DNA of 64,000 bases from Gammaproteobacteria bacterium (GTDB lineage Bacteria; Pseudomonadota; Gammaproteobacteria; Burkholderiales; Nitrosomonadaceae). Shown in pieces: positions 34,258-43,431 of the stretch. Location of the stretch: the NCBI GenBank assembly GCA_015709615.1, contig CP054179.1, forward strand, positions 186,001 through 250,000. Reading direction: 5' to 3'. The notes beneath the pieces are model-generated. The model saw nothing but the letters and a program-made list of their open reading frames with translations. It had not been told where the DNA came from and searched no databases. Each line of letters starts with the position of its first letter. The stretch's first letter is position 1. The position numbers and the translations under genes were made by a program.

Positions 34258-35371
34258 TCCGCTTGATACACAGATTTCCCTGGCCACCGGCGGCCCTTCC
34301 GTTTTAGCCTGCGGCGCCTGGTTAAAAAATACCGTCTGCCTGACGCAAGGGAGCCACGCGTATATTTCTCCGCTCATCGGCGATTTGGCGACGGCGGATG
34401 CGCGTAATCAGTTCGATGAAACCGTGCAGCGCATGTGCCGGGATTATTCCATTCAACCCGCCATCGTTACGCATGATTTGCACCCGGATTTTTATAGCAC
34501 GCAATTTGCGCAAACCTATGCCGAGCGGCTGCAAATTCCGTTGCTTGCAGTGCAGCATCACCACGCCCATATCGCCGCCGTCTGCACTGAACATCAACTG
34601 ACCGGACCGGTATTAGGCTTGGCGCTGGATGGCGTTGGTTTGGGAACGGATAACACACCGTGGGGCGGTGAATTGCTGTTGGTCGATGGTGCCCGGTTTG
34701 AACGACTTGGTCATTTGACACCGCTGGCTTTACCCGGCGGCGACCGCGCCGCGCAGGAACCCTGGCGCATGGCAGCCGCCGCGCTCGCCCGGCTCGACCG
34801 CGGCACTGAAATTACCCGGCGTTTCCCGGATCAACCGGCAGCCGCGACGGTAGCTGCGATGCTGACAAGCAACGTGAATTGTCCGCACACTTCCAGCATG
34901 GGACGCTTATTCGACGCCGCCGCCGGTTTGCTTGGAATCTGCGCAGTGCAATCGCACGAAGCGCAAGCCGCGATTCAGTTGCAACAACTGGCCGAGCATT
35001 ACGGCGAAACCGAAGCAATGGCGGATGGCTACCGCATTGATGCGAATAACAATCTCGATTTCTCCCTGTTATTGGCAGCGATGGCCGATTATCACGATGC
35101 CGCTTACCCTACCAATTTAGCCGCCGCGCTTTTCCACGCGACGCTGATTGCCGGATTAGCGGCGTGGGTGGAACAAGCTGGCAAGCAGCACGGCATTTCA
35201 CGATTAGCGCTGGGTGGCGGGTGTTTTCACAACGCCGTATTGCGGAACGGCTTAGTCCGCCGGTTGGCTTTCACATCTTTTAATGTATTCAGCGGGCAAC
35301 AGGTATTACCGGACGACAGTGCGATTGCGTTAGGTCAGGCATGGGTAGCGCTGCAACACATGCAGGTATAA
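34250..35371 (+). CDS. hypF: HypF C-terminal (Kae1-like carbamoyltransferase) domain only
   Basis: 373 residues from TTG 34250 (overlapping hypB by 8 bp); ATG 34160 would need a 98-bp overlap. Kae1-like HypF part: [63 protein letters not shown] and [11 protein letters not shown]. Full HypF (about 750 residues) also has acylphosphatase, zinc-finger and YrdC-like domains, which make carbamoyl-adenylate; none is encoded here. It should still transfer carbamoyl to HypE if given the intermediate. Confidence 0.8.
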   Translation: MANPLDTQISLATGGPSVLACGAWLKNTVCLTQGSHAYISPLIGDLATADARNQFDETVQRMCRDYSIQPAIVTHDLHPDFYSTQFAQTYAERLQIPLLAVQHHHAHIAAVCTEHQLTGPVLGLALDGVGLGTDNTPWGGELLLVDGARFERLGHLTPLALPGGDRAAQEPWRMAAAALARLDRGTEITRRFPDQPAAATVAAMLTSNVNCPHTSSMGRLFDAAAGLLGICAVQSHEAQAAIQLQQLAEHYGETEAMADGYRIDANNNLDFSLLLAAMADYHDAAYPTNLAAALFHATLIAGLAAWVEQAGKQHGISRLALGGGCFHNAVLRNGLVRRLAFTSFNVFSGQQVLPDDSAIALGQAWVALQHMQV

Positions 35372-35406
35372 TGGCGTTTTCTTGTAAAACTGCTTAGGAA
35401 TTTGCC

Positions 35407-36261
35407 ATGAGTAATTACGTACAGCGCTTTCTTCTGGAAAATCTGGACATCCGCGGCGCCGTGGTGCATCTGGATTCCGTTTGGCAAGCGATGCTGGCCG
35501 GACGCCATTACCCGCAAGCCGTGACCCGGCTATTGGGAGAGATGAGCGCAATCACCCTGTTGCTGGGTGAAAACCTGAAGCAAACCGGCCGGTTGACGAT
35601 TCAACTGAACGGCAACGGCCCGGTTTCGATGCTGGTCATGGACTGTACCGACACCCTGCATCTCCGCGGCATGGCCAAATGCGAGCAAAATATCACCGCG
35701 CAAACTGTGCCCGATCTGCTCGGGAACGGCCGGCTGGTGCTCACATTGGATATGCTGTCGATGCGTGAGTGTTACCAAAGCATCGTGCCGCTCGATGGCG
35801 ATAACATTGCTGAAATCTTCGAACATTATTTCCGGCAATCGGAACAATTGCCTTCTCGGTTGTTCCTGATCACCACGGATAACACCATTTTCGGTTTGCT
35901 GCTGCAAAAATTGCCCGCCGCCGATCAAAAGGATCCCGACGGCTGGCCGCGCGCCGAAGCGCTGGCGGCAACGGTTCACGATCATGCATTATTCGATTTG
36001 ACCGCGGAAGAAATTCTGACCCGGCTGTTTTATCAGGAAACCATCCGCATCTTCGATGCGCAAACCATTCAATACGGTTGCCATGAGGATCCCGCCAAAA
36101 TCTACGCCATGCTGCGTTCACTCGGCCGGGAAGAAGTCGATTCGATTCTGCAAGAATTCGGCGAAGTCGTCGTGCACGATGACATTTGCAATCGCGAATA
36201 CCGGCTGGATGCCTTGGCGGTCGACGCCATATTCCGCGAAGCGGGGCCGACAGTTCATTGA
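35407..36261 (+). CDS. hslO: Hsp33 chaperone with altered zinc centre
   Basis: 284 residues. Hsp33 fold: RGAVVHLDSVWQAML, YPQAVTRLLGEMSAITLLLG, GRLTIQLNGNGPVSMLVMDC, LFYQETIRIFDAQ. The usual CxC...CxxC redox switch is changed: the first pair reads YGC (Tyr223, Cys225) and the second reads DDIC (Asp258, Cys261). Two of four zinc ligands are gone, so the normal oxidative activation should be impaired or different. Confidence 0.92.
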   Translation: MSNYVQRFLLENLDIRGAVVHLDSVWQAMLAGRHYPQAVTRLLGEMSAITLLLGENLKQTGRLTIQLNGNGPVSMLVMDCTDTLHLRGMAKCEQNITAQTVPDLLGNGRLVLTLDMLSMRECYQSIVPLDGDNIAEIFEHYFRQSEQLPSRLFLITTDNTIFGLLLQKLPAADQKDPDGWPRAEALAATVHDHALFDLTAEEILTRLFYQETIRIFDAQTIQYGCHEDPAKIYAMLRSLGREEVDSILQEFGEVVVHDDICNREYRLDALAVDAIFREAGPTVH

Positions 36262-36318
36262 GTCATTTCAGCCATAAAGAAGCGCCGCGTACATTTCAAA
36301 CACCCCCCAAAACATAAC

Positions 36319-36458
36319 GAAGCGCTGATTAATTGACTGCACGAGCGAATCGCTTCGTTGCGCGGCACTCACCCCTCGCCTATCTGATTGATATGTCTCG
36401 GTTGTTGCGCTCCGTGTGCCTCGCCCTTCATCACGTTCGTCGAATTAATCAGCGCTTC
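36319..36458. repeat. MITE-like 140-bp inverted-repeat element
   Basis: Ends GAAGCGCTGATTAATT (36319-36334) and AATTAATCAGCGCTTC (36443-36458) are perfect 16-bp inverted repeats around 108 bp with no gene. Non-coding, in the 323-bp gap between hslO and the next gene. Similar CTGATTAA-type ends occur at 59641-59680. Confidence 0.6.
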
Positions 36459-36584
36459 CCTAATCGATATACCATTCCATTTACACCGCTCAAGCCTGTG
36501 ATTATTATCACAGACAGGGGATTACCCACTTGTCATAATGCAGATAAGTTATGCAACGCATGATAACTATTAAGGAGTTAGATC

Positions 36585-38192
36585 ATGAACGAGCAAAACA
36601 AATCTGATGAGAAATCACCTCAGGTAACATCAGGACTCACCATAATCGCCGTTATGCTGGGTCTTTTATTTCTCCAGGATACCATCCTCAATCCAACCCG
36701 CCCCGGGATGATCAATGCGGATCAGTGGTTTTCCGAAAATATCCGCGCGCGGTTATGGCAGGATCCTTTTGAAGTTGTTAACGAGCACATCGGCAAAAAT
36801 AAAAAACCGTATCAAGACATAGCTGAGCAGCTCAAGAATATTGCTGAACAACACAGTAAAAGAAAAACTGATAAAGACGTTTCTCCGGAATTCAAAAAAC
36901 ATCCATTTCCCGCAATCCCTGAGAAAGCGATTGAGAATGCCCAGCATCCGATACGCGTTTGTTATCGCGACGGCCTATACCAAAACGGTGAGGAAGCAGC
37001 TCACTCCATACAAGAACTGGGGTGTCAAATTGCCAACGCCAATACCGCCGTTTCCAATGAAGATAATAAGTCTGGAGAAGTAATAATTCTTGCGGTCATG
37101 GTACCGGGAGGGCCTTATGCGGAGGACAGGGAAATGCGATTACGCAGTCGCTACGCAACAATATCGGCATTATTAGCGCAGGGCTATGTGCCGGAAGATG
37201 CCGATCATATCGGATTCATTCATTTCGCTAAATTCTGCAAGAAAACGATCAACAAAACCGGGCAAACTCAGAAAGAAACACCGGATATTTGTAATTTGCC
37301 TGCCGTTATGCCGTACGAGTGGTTCGACAATCTAGAAACGACAAAACGTGCAAAAGACCGCCCCGGCAAAGTCTTGGTGCTTTGGCTGGATAACGATGCA
37401 TTCTATAGAGCAGATAAACCTCTGTATATGATCGATTTATTGAATTCTCTCATTACCACTGCGTATAAAAAAACATCCGAAATAGATAAAAAATCCTCTA
37501 CTAAATCTGATGCACCTATTCCAGAAATTAATTTTCATATCATTGGACCGTCCAACTCCGACACATTGGAAAAAATCTACCAGGAAGTCAGTCGATTAGA
37601 CACTGAGATACGAGAGAAGAATCACTACAAACACCTTAGTAACAGCTATCTGTACACTGCTTCCGCAACAGCTACGCAAGATCACTTGATCAAAACTCAA
37701 AAATGGAATCCGAGTTACGAAAAAGCAAATTTAGATTGGCTCGACAAGACCATTGTCAGAACAATCAGCACCCAAGATAAAGTAGCCCATACCTTGCTTT
37801 GCGAACTGGCGTTGCGTGGCGTGACCCCCTATCGTTTTAAGGGCAAGGAAAACGATATAAAAGATAAATGTAAGCTGACCGATCTGAAATTTGATGAATC
37901 CGATAAGCCCAGTCAAATAGCTTTGATCGGCGAAGCGGATACTTACTACGCTTGGATGTTGAGGTACTCCATTTTGGAGAAAATTCAGAAATTTGACGAT
38001 CCAGCAGACAAGACTGAGAATAACAATGTAAGCTTCTTCAGCTACTTACGTGGCATTGATGGTATAACTTCTCAAAGCACTCTTCCTAACCAAGAAAAAG
38101 GAAAGAATCAAGAACACAAAACAAACAATCCAAATGAAAAAGAAGCCAAAACTGTAAGAAATCTCAGGGTTGTTTACAGAGAGGTTGATTGA
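36585..38192 (+). CDS. Unknown membrane-anchored protein, 3' end cut by IS
   Basis: 535 residues, RBS AAGGAG. One N-terminal membrane helix (about 16-38) then a large soluble part (IRVCYRDGLYQNGEEAA, GEVIILAVMVPGGPYAEDREMRLRSRYATISALLAQGYVP, INFHIIGPSNSDTLEKIY). No catalytic motif recognised. The last about 13 residues are encoded by the IS end (from 38153), so the original C-terminus is lost. Confidence 0.7.
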   Translation: MNEQNKSDEKSPQVTSGLTIIAVMLGLLFLQDTILNPTRPGMINADQWFSENIRARLWQDPFEVVNEHIGKNKKPYQDIAEQLKNIAEQHSKRKTDKDVSPEFKKHPFPAIPEKAIENAQHPIRVCYRDGLYQNGEEAAHSIQELGCQIANANTAVSNEDNKSGEVIILAVMVPGGPYAEDREMRLRSRYATISALLAQGYVPEDADHIGFIHFAKFCKKTINKTGQTQKETPDICNLPAVMPYEWFDNLETTKRAKDRPGKVLVLWLDNDAFYRADKPLYMIDLLNSLITTAYKKTSEIDKKSSTKSDAPIPEINFHIIGPSNSDTLEKIYQEVSRLDTEIREKNHYKHLSNSYLYTASATATQDHLIKTQKWNPSYEKANLDWLDKTIVRTISTQDKVAHTLLCELALRGVTPYRFKGKENDIKDKCKLTDLKFDESDKPSQIALIGEADTYYAWMLRYSILEKIQKFDDPADKTENNNVSFFSYLRGIDGITSQSTLPNQEKGKNQEHKTNNPNEKEAKTVRNLRVVYREVD

Positions 38193-38777
38193 AATAAGCG
38201 TTGAGTATTTCATAAGGGGTAGCATTATTCAAACTCTTATGAGGCTTAACGGTATTGTAGAAGTTAATGAAACGGACAAGTTGAATACGTCGGTCAGCAG
38301 TGTCTTTAAAACAGAATTTGTTGTGCCACATGTCCATGAACGTGCGAATCACGCGCTCAGCTTTCCCGTTGGTTTGAGGACGATTGACACGAGTAAACTT
38401 CTGACCGATACCGTGTTGCCTGCAAGCTTTGACAAAAGCATGATCGCCAGTTCCTTTAAATTCCGTGCCGTTATCGGAATAAGTGCAATCGATTTGATAA
38501 GGACATTGGGCAACAGTAGCGATGAGAAAGCAAGCGGCGCTGTATTGAGTTTTATCGGGGAAGATATCGGCATACAATTCCCTGGAGAAATCATCGATGG
38601 CCACAAACAGGTACTCGCGAGGTTTATTGGCAGACTGTCCTTTCAATAATGGAAGCCGCTTGCTATCTAGGTGAACGAGCTCGCCCGGATAAGATTTGTT
38701 ATAGCGCTTCGCTTCGCGCTTGAGACGTTCCTGGATGGTTTGCTCTACTTTAGCCAAACGTTTGAGGCCATACTGCA
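38153..38777 (-). mobile_element. IS481-type element, copy 2 (5' part missing)
   Basis: Right end intact (38153-38179, TGTAAGAAATCTCAGGG); lacks its left end and the transposase N-terminus. Breaks off at about 38777, where phage zot DNA starts. Nearly identical to 386-999 of copy 1, but without the 11-bp deletion. Confidence 0.8.
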
Positions 38778-38907
38778 CATTTTTGTCCGGCCACAAGTTT
38801 TGCGGGTTGATGTTCATATTGGTGGCGATGCGCTTTTTAGCCGCGCCATAGTCGCGCAAGAGTTCGACCGTGATGAGCGATTTACCGCTGCCAAGATCGC
38901 CGGTCAC
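38164..38907 (-). pseudogene. zot-transposase fusion frame
   Basis: A 247-residue frame from GTG 38907. The first about 35 residues are the zot start (GDLGSGKSLITVELLRDYGAAKK...NLWPDK); the rest is the IS481 transposase DDE core. The real zot start codon has mutated from ATG to ATT. A junction product of rearrangement, not a selected fusion: no HTH for the IS, no Walker B for Zot. Confidence 0.75.
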
Positions 38908-39075
38908 TGCATAAACAGCAATTTTTGACCTCAGAATAAAGTGTACTGAATGATTTTGTGATTCCAGTCATAGACCCCCATTTGGCTATGACGGCGGATG
39001 CGTAAGCGCCCAGGCATGGCGTAGTGTTCGGCGGCAGCATGACGAAGACCGATTCACACCGAACAGCAAAATGAA
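38784..39075 (-). pseudogene. Inverted inovirus remnant (minor coat and zot 5' parts)
   Basis: Reverse complement matches about 4150-4445 of element 1 with scattered differences, for example the zot start and the minor-coat end. It joins IS copy 2 at 38778-38783. A relic of another phage copy brought here by rearrangement. Confidence 0.75.
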
Positions 39076-39160
39076 ATCTTGTTGCGCTGGTACTTGCGTT
39101 TGATTGTTGGTAAGGTGGTTACCGGCTAGATCGGTTTATAGCTGTTTATGAAACAACGTT

Positions 39161-39202
39161 AAAAAACCACACTTTAGCTTAAACTGTTTAGCTAAAGTGT
39201 GG
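39161..39202 (-). terminator. Terminator of the carbonic anhydrase gene
   Basis: On the minus strand: CCACACTTTAGCT / AGCTAAAGTGTGG (13 bp) with a 10-base loop, then TTTTTT. Ends 16 bases after the stop at 39218. Confidence 0.9.
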
Positions 39203-39217
39203 ATTAATTTTGGTTTA

Positions 39218-40015
39218 TTATTTAGTTGAAGAGACAGTCCGCCCATTGACATTCTGTGGCACTCTGGCGTTACCCGCATAAAATCCCTTCAGCTGATCAA
39301 GTTGCGCGGCTGATATCGTAATGGGATCGAGCAAAAGATACCAATGTACGCCCTCACTGCAGGGTGGCGTTGTTAACGAACCGGCTAACGCAACATAATC
39401 AAATGAATTATGGCCAAGCGGCGGCAGTAATGTTGTCGGATCGATCTGGATGCCGCTGGTATTGCTGTTTTGATCACCTCCTGTGGTTGGCATGTTATTT
39501 AAAATAGTCTGAAATGTCGCATTTTCCTCTCCGACTCTGATCGCAACACCCAGCACAATGAGTCTTCCATCTTGCCCGACATGAACAAAATGTAATTCGG
39601 CTGGAAACTTCGTTCCGCCGACTGCGTGCTCGCTGGGTTCATGAAAATGGAACTGAACCAGCGGAAACGATTCTTCACCAATTTTTAACTCACCTTTATA
39701 ATTGGTTGAAGTATTAACCTGAACCGCATGGCCAGTATTAAAAAATACCGGTTTATCCACATCGTACCAAACTTCCAGATCATTCAATTTCCGTTTGTTA
39801 TCAATTTTTGCCTCAGCAAAATCGATCGGTGATTGATGAGCACCAATACTGCATTCAGCAAACGGATAATTTAGCGGCACAACCGTTTGCGACGTATCCT
39901 GAATAGCGCCCCACGTGGCTTGCTCCTCATGCGTCCAGTGCGGAGCAGAAACGGCTGCAGTTGCATAGCATGTCAAAATTGCTGAAACCAGATTCCTCAA
40001 TACTTTTCTGTTCAT
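39218..40015 (-). CDS. Alpha-type carbonic anhydrase, periplasmic
   Basis: 265 residues. Signal peptide ending AVSA; alpha-CA signature ECSIGAHQSPIDFAEA, zinc His in VQFHFHEPSEH and LHFVHVG, and TTPPCSEGVHW. Hydrates CO2 in the periplasm, which supports bicarbonate supply and pH balance in an ammonia oxidiser. Own terminator; followed upstream by a small secreted protein gene. Confidence 0.93.
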   Translation of the reverse strand: MNRKVLRNLVSAILTCYATAAVSAPHWTHEEQATWGAIQDTSQTVVPLNYPFAECSIGAHQSPIDFAEAKIDNKRKLNDLEVWYDVDKPVFFNTGHAVQVNTSTNYKGELKIGEESFPLVQFHFHEPSEHAVGGTKFPAELHFVHVGQDGRLIVLGVAIRVGEENATFQTILNNMPTTGGDQNSNTSGIQIDPTTLLPPLGHNSFDYVALAGSLTTPPCSEGVHWYLLLDPITISAAQLDQLKGFYAGNARVPQNVNGRTVSSTK

Positions 40016-40050
40016 GGGTTATCTCCGATTGTCAAATCGTTGTTATTTGA

Positions 40051-40272
40051 TTAGCACGTATGTTTTCTGCAATAGTCCACCATCGACGGTTTTTTATCCT
40101 TTTCAGAATCCTCAGTCGTCTGAGAATTTTCTTTTTTAGTCGATGAACTTGATTGTGAAGTTTGTGCCTGTTGTTTCGAATCGGTGGATGATTTTGAATT
40201 ATCCGACCCGGATTGAGCAAAGCATGAAACGCTTAAACTCATTGCGATAGCCAAAAATATTTTTATCAGCAT
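40051..40272 (-). CDS. Small Ser-rich secreted protein
   Basis: 73 residues; signal peptide MLIKIFLAIAMSLSVSCFA; Ser/Gln/Lys-rich disordered middle (SSTDSKQQAQTSQSSSSTKK); C-terminal CRKHTC. No known family. Upstream of the carbonic anhydrase on the same strand, 36 bp gap to its start, so may be co-transcribed. Confidence 0.55.
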   Translation of the reverse strand: MLIKIFLAIAMSLSVSCFAQSGSDNSKSSTDSKQQAQTSQSSSSTKKENSQTTEDSEKDKKPSMVDYCRKHTC

Positions 40273-40531
40273 AATTCCCTCGTTAATATAGAAGTTTGGT
40301 TACTTATTCACTGCAGGAGCAATCACGATAACATGGTAATTGTAAAAAAAACGTCAAGAAAAATCGTATTTTCTGTGAAAAAAATGTGAACTAAAACAAT
40401 TATTAACAGTAATGTTATTATAACTTAGATTAAGAATTATCCTACGCAAAAGGACTATACTGAGATGGAAAAAAAGTGTGTGATGAGAAAATAAATTCGA
40501 TGACAATTTTTCTGTAATCAAGAGATTAACA

Positions 40532-41053
40532 TCAACAAAGCAAAGCGCTTTTTTCAAGATATTCAATTGTCAATCCGGCAATTTTCGGTACACCGAGATA
40601 TGAAGGAAAAACCTCTATCCGTCCCGTGCCGCGATACCCTCTGCGCTGATAAAAAGCGATCAATTCAGGTCGCTGCGATATTACGAATAAAACAAATGTT
40701 TGTGCCTGCAAGGAGTCACGGGCGAACATTTCGGCCTGTTCGAGCATATAGCTTCCGAATCCTTGTCCTTGCAAACTGGGATGAACTGAGAAAAAACCGA
40801 TGTATGCCCGATCATTTTCCGCTGCAATGTAAATGCATGCGGCGAGTGCGGAGAGCCGGTTAACGACAAAAAAATGCCCGGCCGGATTCAACATGGCGGC
40901 TTCGATTTCCTGCCGGTTGGTTCGATCGCCTTGAATGATCGCGGCTTCCGTTGTCCAACCTATGGACCCGCGATATGTTAAATTGATCAAATCGCTGATT
41001 GCTTGCGCCTGATGGATACCGGCTTTTTCAAAGCATAAAGTCGAGAAATCCAT
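40532..41053 (-). CDS. GNAT-family N-acetyltransferase
   Basis: 173 residues. Acetyl-CoA site in GFFSVHPSLQGQGFGSYMLEQAEMFA (QGQGFGS), then FVISQRPELIAFYQRRGYRGTGR. Substrate unknown. Complete single-domain GNAT. Confidence 0.88.
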   Translation of the reverse strand: MDFSTLCFEKAGIHQAQAISDLINLTYRGSIGWTTEAAIIQGDRTNRQEIEAAMLNPAGHFFVVNRLSALAACIYIAAENDRAYIGFFSVHPSLQGQGFGSYMLEQAEMFARDSLQAQTFVLFVISQRPELIAFYQRRGYRGTGRIEVFPSYLGVPKIAGLTIEYLEKSALLC

Positions 41054-41095
41054 TGCTGATGATCAATGATACCGGATGAAGCAACGTGACAGATT

Positions 41096-41485
41096 TTAGC
41101 CGATGCCTAATAACGGGCTTTTAGTGATCGCAACCAATACGATATAGACAAATACACACTGTGCAGCTACCCAAGCAGTGATTTTTACTTGACGGTTTTT
41201 ACCGAAACGCATCGCCACCATACCGAGACCGATATACACCAACAAACCGGCAACTTTGGCGGTTAGCCAGGAGTTTTGCAGCGGGTTTTGCTGAATGGCT
41301 ATCGCAAGCAGAATGGCGCTGGTCAGCAAAACGGTGTCGATGACATGCGGCAAAACCTTGACCCAGCGTTGGCGCAAACTATCCGAGTCGCGCATCAACC
41401 AGATACCGCGTAGAAAAAACAGTGAATAACTCAAAATCACGCTACTGACATGAATCATTTTCAACAATGCGTAACTCACGTTCAA
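41096..41485 (-). CDS. SirB2-type membrane protein
   Basis: 129 residues, four membrane helices; YALLKMIHVSSVILSYSLFFLRGIWLM, SLRQRWVKVLPHVIDTVLLTSAI fit the SirB family. Its start overlaps the stop of the upstream CopD-like gene by 4 bp. Function unknown. Confidence 0.75.
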   Translation of the reverse strand: MNVSYALLKMIHVSSVILSYSLFFLRGIWLMRDSDSLRQRWVKVLPHVIDTVLLTSAILLAIAIQQNPLQNSWLTAKVAGLLVYIGLGMVAMRFGKNRQVKITAWVAAQCVFVYIVLVAITKSPLLGIG

Positions 41486-41964
41486 CTCCCGGTGATCAAC
41501 CAGCCATGGCTTCCCGCTACTGCACCGGCGATGGTTAGCAAACTAAGTATCAGTAAAAATAGGTGTTTACGCTGGATTCTGACAAACGTTTCCGGTGATA
41601 CACCGGTTTGCGTTGATGTGCCGGCTTGCCGGCGGCTGCGCGGTTCCATGACAAACAGCATCACACTGAACAATAACCAAATCAAAACCATCGTATGCAT
41701 CCACCAGTATTGCCACTGCATGAACCGCTGCCAGACGTTCAATGCATACACCATATAAAAACCGCTCAAACCGACCAGCAATGTATAAATACGCGCTTGC
41801 GCAGCAAAGCGTTGGCGGAAACGGGAAAAAAACGCCATGGCATCTGTAGCTGATTGCATGCGCGCCAAATTCGGCAACAGCACAAAAGTCACCATTGCCA
41901 CCCCGCCGATCCACAGCACAACACCCAGCACATGCAGCACCCGGGCAAAAACAATATCATCCAT
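41482..41964 (-). CDS. CopD-like membrane protein
   Basis: 160 residues, four membrane helices; ARVLHVLGVVLWIGGVAMVTFVLLP at the N-terminus is typical of CopD/cytochrome b-type small membrane proteins with paired His. Overlaps sirB2-like gene (41485). Possible metal or haem-linked role, inferred. Confidence 0.65.
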   Translation of the reverse strand: MDDIVFARVLHVLGVVLWIGGVAMVTFVLLPNLARMQSATDAMAFFSRFRQRFAAQARIYTLLVGLSGFYMVYALNVWQRFMQWQYWWMHTMVLIWLLFSVMLFVMEPRSRRQAGTSTQTGVSPETFVRIQRKHLFLLILSLLTIAGAVAGSHGWLITGS

Positions 41965-42082
41965 TTATTTTTCTGCCTGATTAAAAATTTAGGAGCAATA
42001 AAAAACCGATCGCGCATCATATGCGGCGCGCCACGCCGCAACCAATCCGGCCGGTTTTATTATATTTTTGTAAATCGGCGGA

Positions 42083-42442
42083 TTACCGGGACGGTTCGCC
42101 CTCCGAGGCCCATTTTTCCGCGTCTTCATAATCGTGAAATACCGTTACATTGGCGTTGATGAACAAATTGGAAACCCACGCCCCCCAGGCTTGCCATTCA
42201 TCGTCGGTAACAACCGCCACCCGATTGAATTCGCTGCCATGATCGCGCATGAATTTGATTTCCTCCCATGCCACATCAACGGTGTAATCCAGCATATCGC
42301 GCCAATCGAACAAAAGATTCGCCACACCGCCAAAATGAGACTGATAAAGCACTTGCTGCTCGAATTCATTATAATCAGCAAGCGTGAATTCGCCGATAAT
42401 CGCGACAATAATGAGATTGTCTTTCTTTTGAATCGTAATCAT
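42083..42442 (-). CDS. SpoIIAA-like STAS/SEC14 protein
   Basis: 119 residues. LADYNEFEQQV, ANLLFDWRDMLDYT, KFMRDHGSEFNRVAVVTDDEWQAW fit SpoIIAA-like proteins (CRAL-TRIO/STAS fold). Soluble, alone in its orientation pair with the EamA gene. Function unknown. Confidence 0.7.
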   Translation of the reverse strand: MITIQKKDNLIIVAIIGEFTLADYNEFEQQVLYQSHFGGVANLLFDWRDMLDYTVDVAWEEIKFMRDHGSEFNRVAVVTDDEWQAWGAWVSNLFINANVTVFHDYEDAEKWASEGEPSR

Positions 42443-42527
42443 GGTTTCACCTCAAATGATAACAAGCCCATCATAGGGAATTAAGCAGAACGGTGCAAAT
42501 TTTGCCGCTTCTCAGCAGATTACAAAG

Positions 42528-43388
42528 TTACTTTTGCGCAACAGCGGGTGCCAGCTTGATACCTAAAATACCGCTCAGCAATCCGCCCAGAACGATCAAT
42601 CCCATGCCGGACCAAGCGATAGGAGACAATAACTCATTCCACAACACAATGCCCCACAAACTGGCAAACAATACCGTGCTATAACCCAGCGACGTCACAA
42701 CCAGTGTAGCGCCTTTGTGATAGGCGCGCGTCATCGCAAGCTGCGCCAAAGTCGCCGTTATGCCAGTACCGAGCAGCAATAACAAACCATGCCAGGTTAT
42801 TGGACTAAATGTCGTGAATAGTAACCACAAACCGGTAGCCAGCGTACTGATCAGCGTAAAGTAAAACACCACGTGCCACTCCGATTCACCGAGATTACCC
42901 AATTGTTTAACATTGATGTATGCAATCGCGGCGAAAAAGCCGGAAGCAATCCCCAATAAACCTGCCATCCAATGATCCTCCGGCAGTGTCGGCCGTAACA
43001 GCAAAATGACGCCGACGAAACCGACAAGAATCGCGCAAATTAACGGCCAATGTATATTCTCTTTGAGAATTAACGTGGAAAGCAGAGCGACAAAAAGCGG
43101 CCAGGTGTAATTCAACGAAATCGCGGCAGCCAAAGGTAATTCCGTCAAGCAATAAAAAAACATCAACAGACTGACCAAACCGCTGATGCCGCGCCAGCAA
43201 TGAACTCGCCAATGTGCTGTTGCTACCGGAAGCCCATAATAGCGGATGATCAGGTAAGTCATCCAGACTCCGAACAACGAGCGATAAAATACCAATTCCG
43301 TACTGGAAAAATAAACAGCGCCAAACTTAACCAGGACACCCATGCAAGCAAACATAAAAGCCGCTACCAGCATCCACAATGAACGCAC
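42528..43388 (-). CDS. EamA/DMT-family transporter
   Basis: 286 residues, ten predicted membrane helices in two EamA repeats (about 5-130, 145-275), with GSCVL-like FVALLSTLILKE and LGYSTVLFASLWGIVLWNE. Probably exports a metabolite; substrate not predictable. Confidence 0.85.
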   Translation of the reverse strand: MRSLWMLVAAFMFACMGVLVKFGAVYFSSTELVFYRSLFGVWMTYLIIRYYGLPVATAHWRVHCWRGISGLVSLLMFFYCLTELPLAAAISLNYTWPLFVALLSTLILKENIHWPLICAILVGFVGVILLLRPTLPEDHWMAGLLGIASGFFAAIAYINVKQLGNLGESEWHVVFYFTLISTLATGLWLLFTTFSPITWHGLLLLLGTGITATLAQLAMTRAYHKGATLVVTSLGYSTVLFASLWGIVLWNELLSPIAWSGMGLIVLGGLLSGILGIKLAPAVAQK

Positions 43389-43431
43389 TTATCTGTTTCC
43401 TAGAAAATCAGAATTACGGAGACGCGCGATG

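Noticed and set aside
32459..35371. Complete hydrogenase operon
   Set aside because: Only the protease, hypA, hypB and a partial hypF are present; no structural subunits, hypC, hypD or hypE.
36520..36560. TTGTCATAATGCAGATAAGTTATGC as another dif-like site
   Set aside because: Arms do not match the 11-6-11 pattern of the two good sites.
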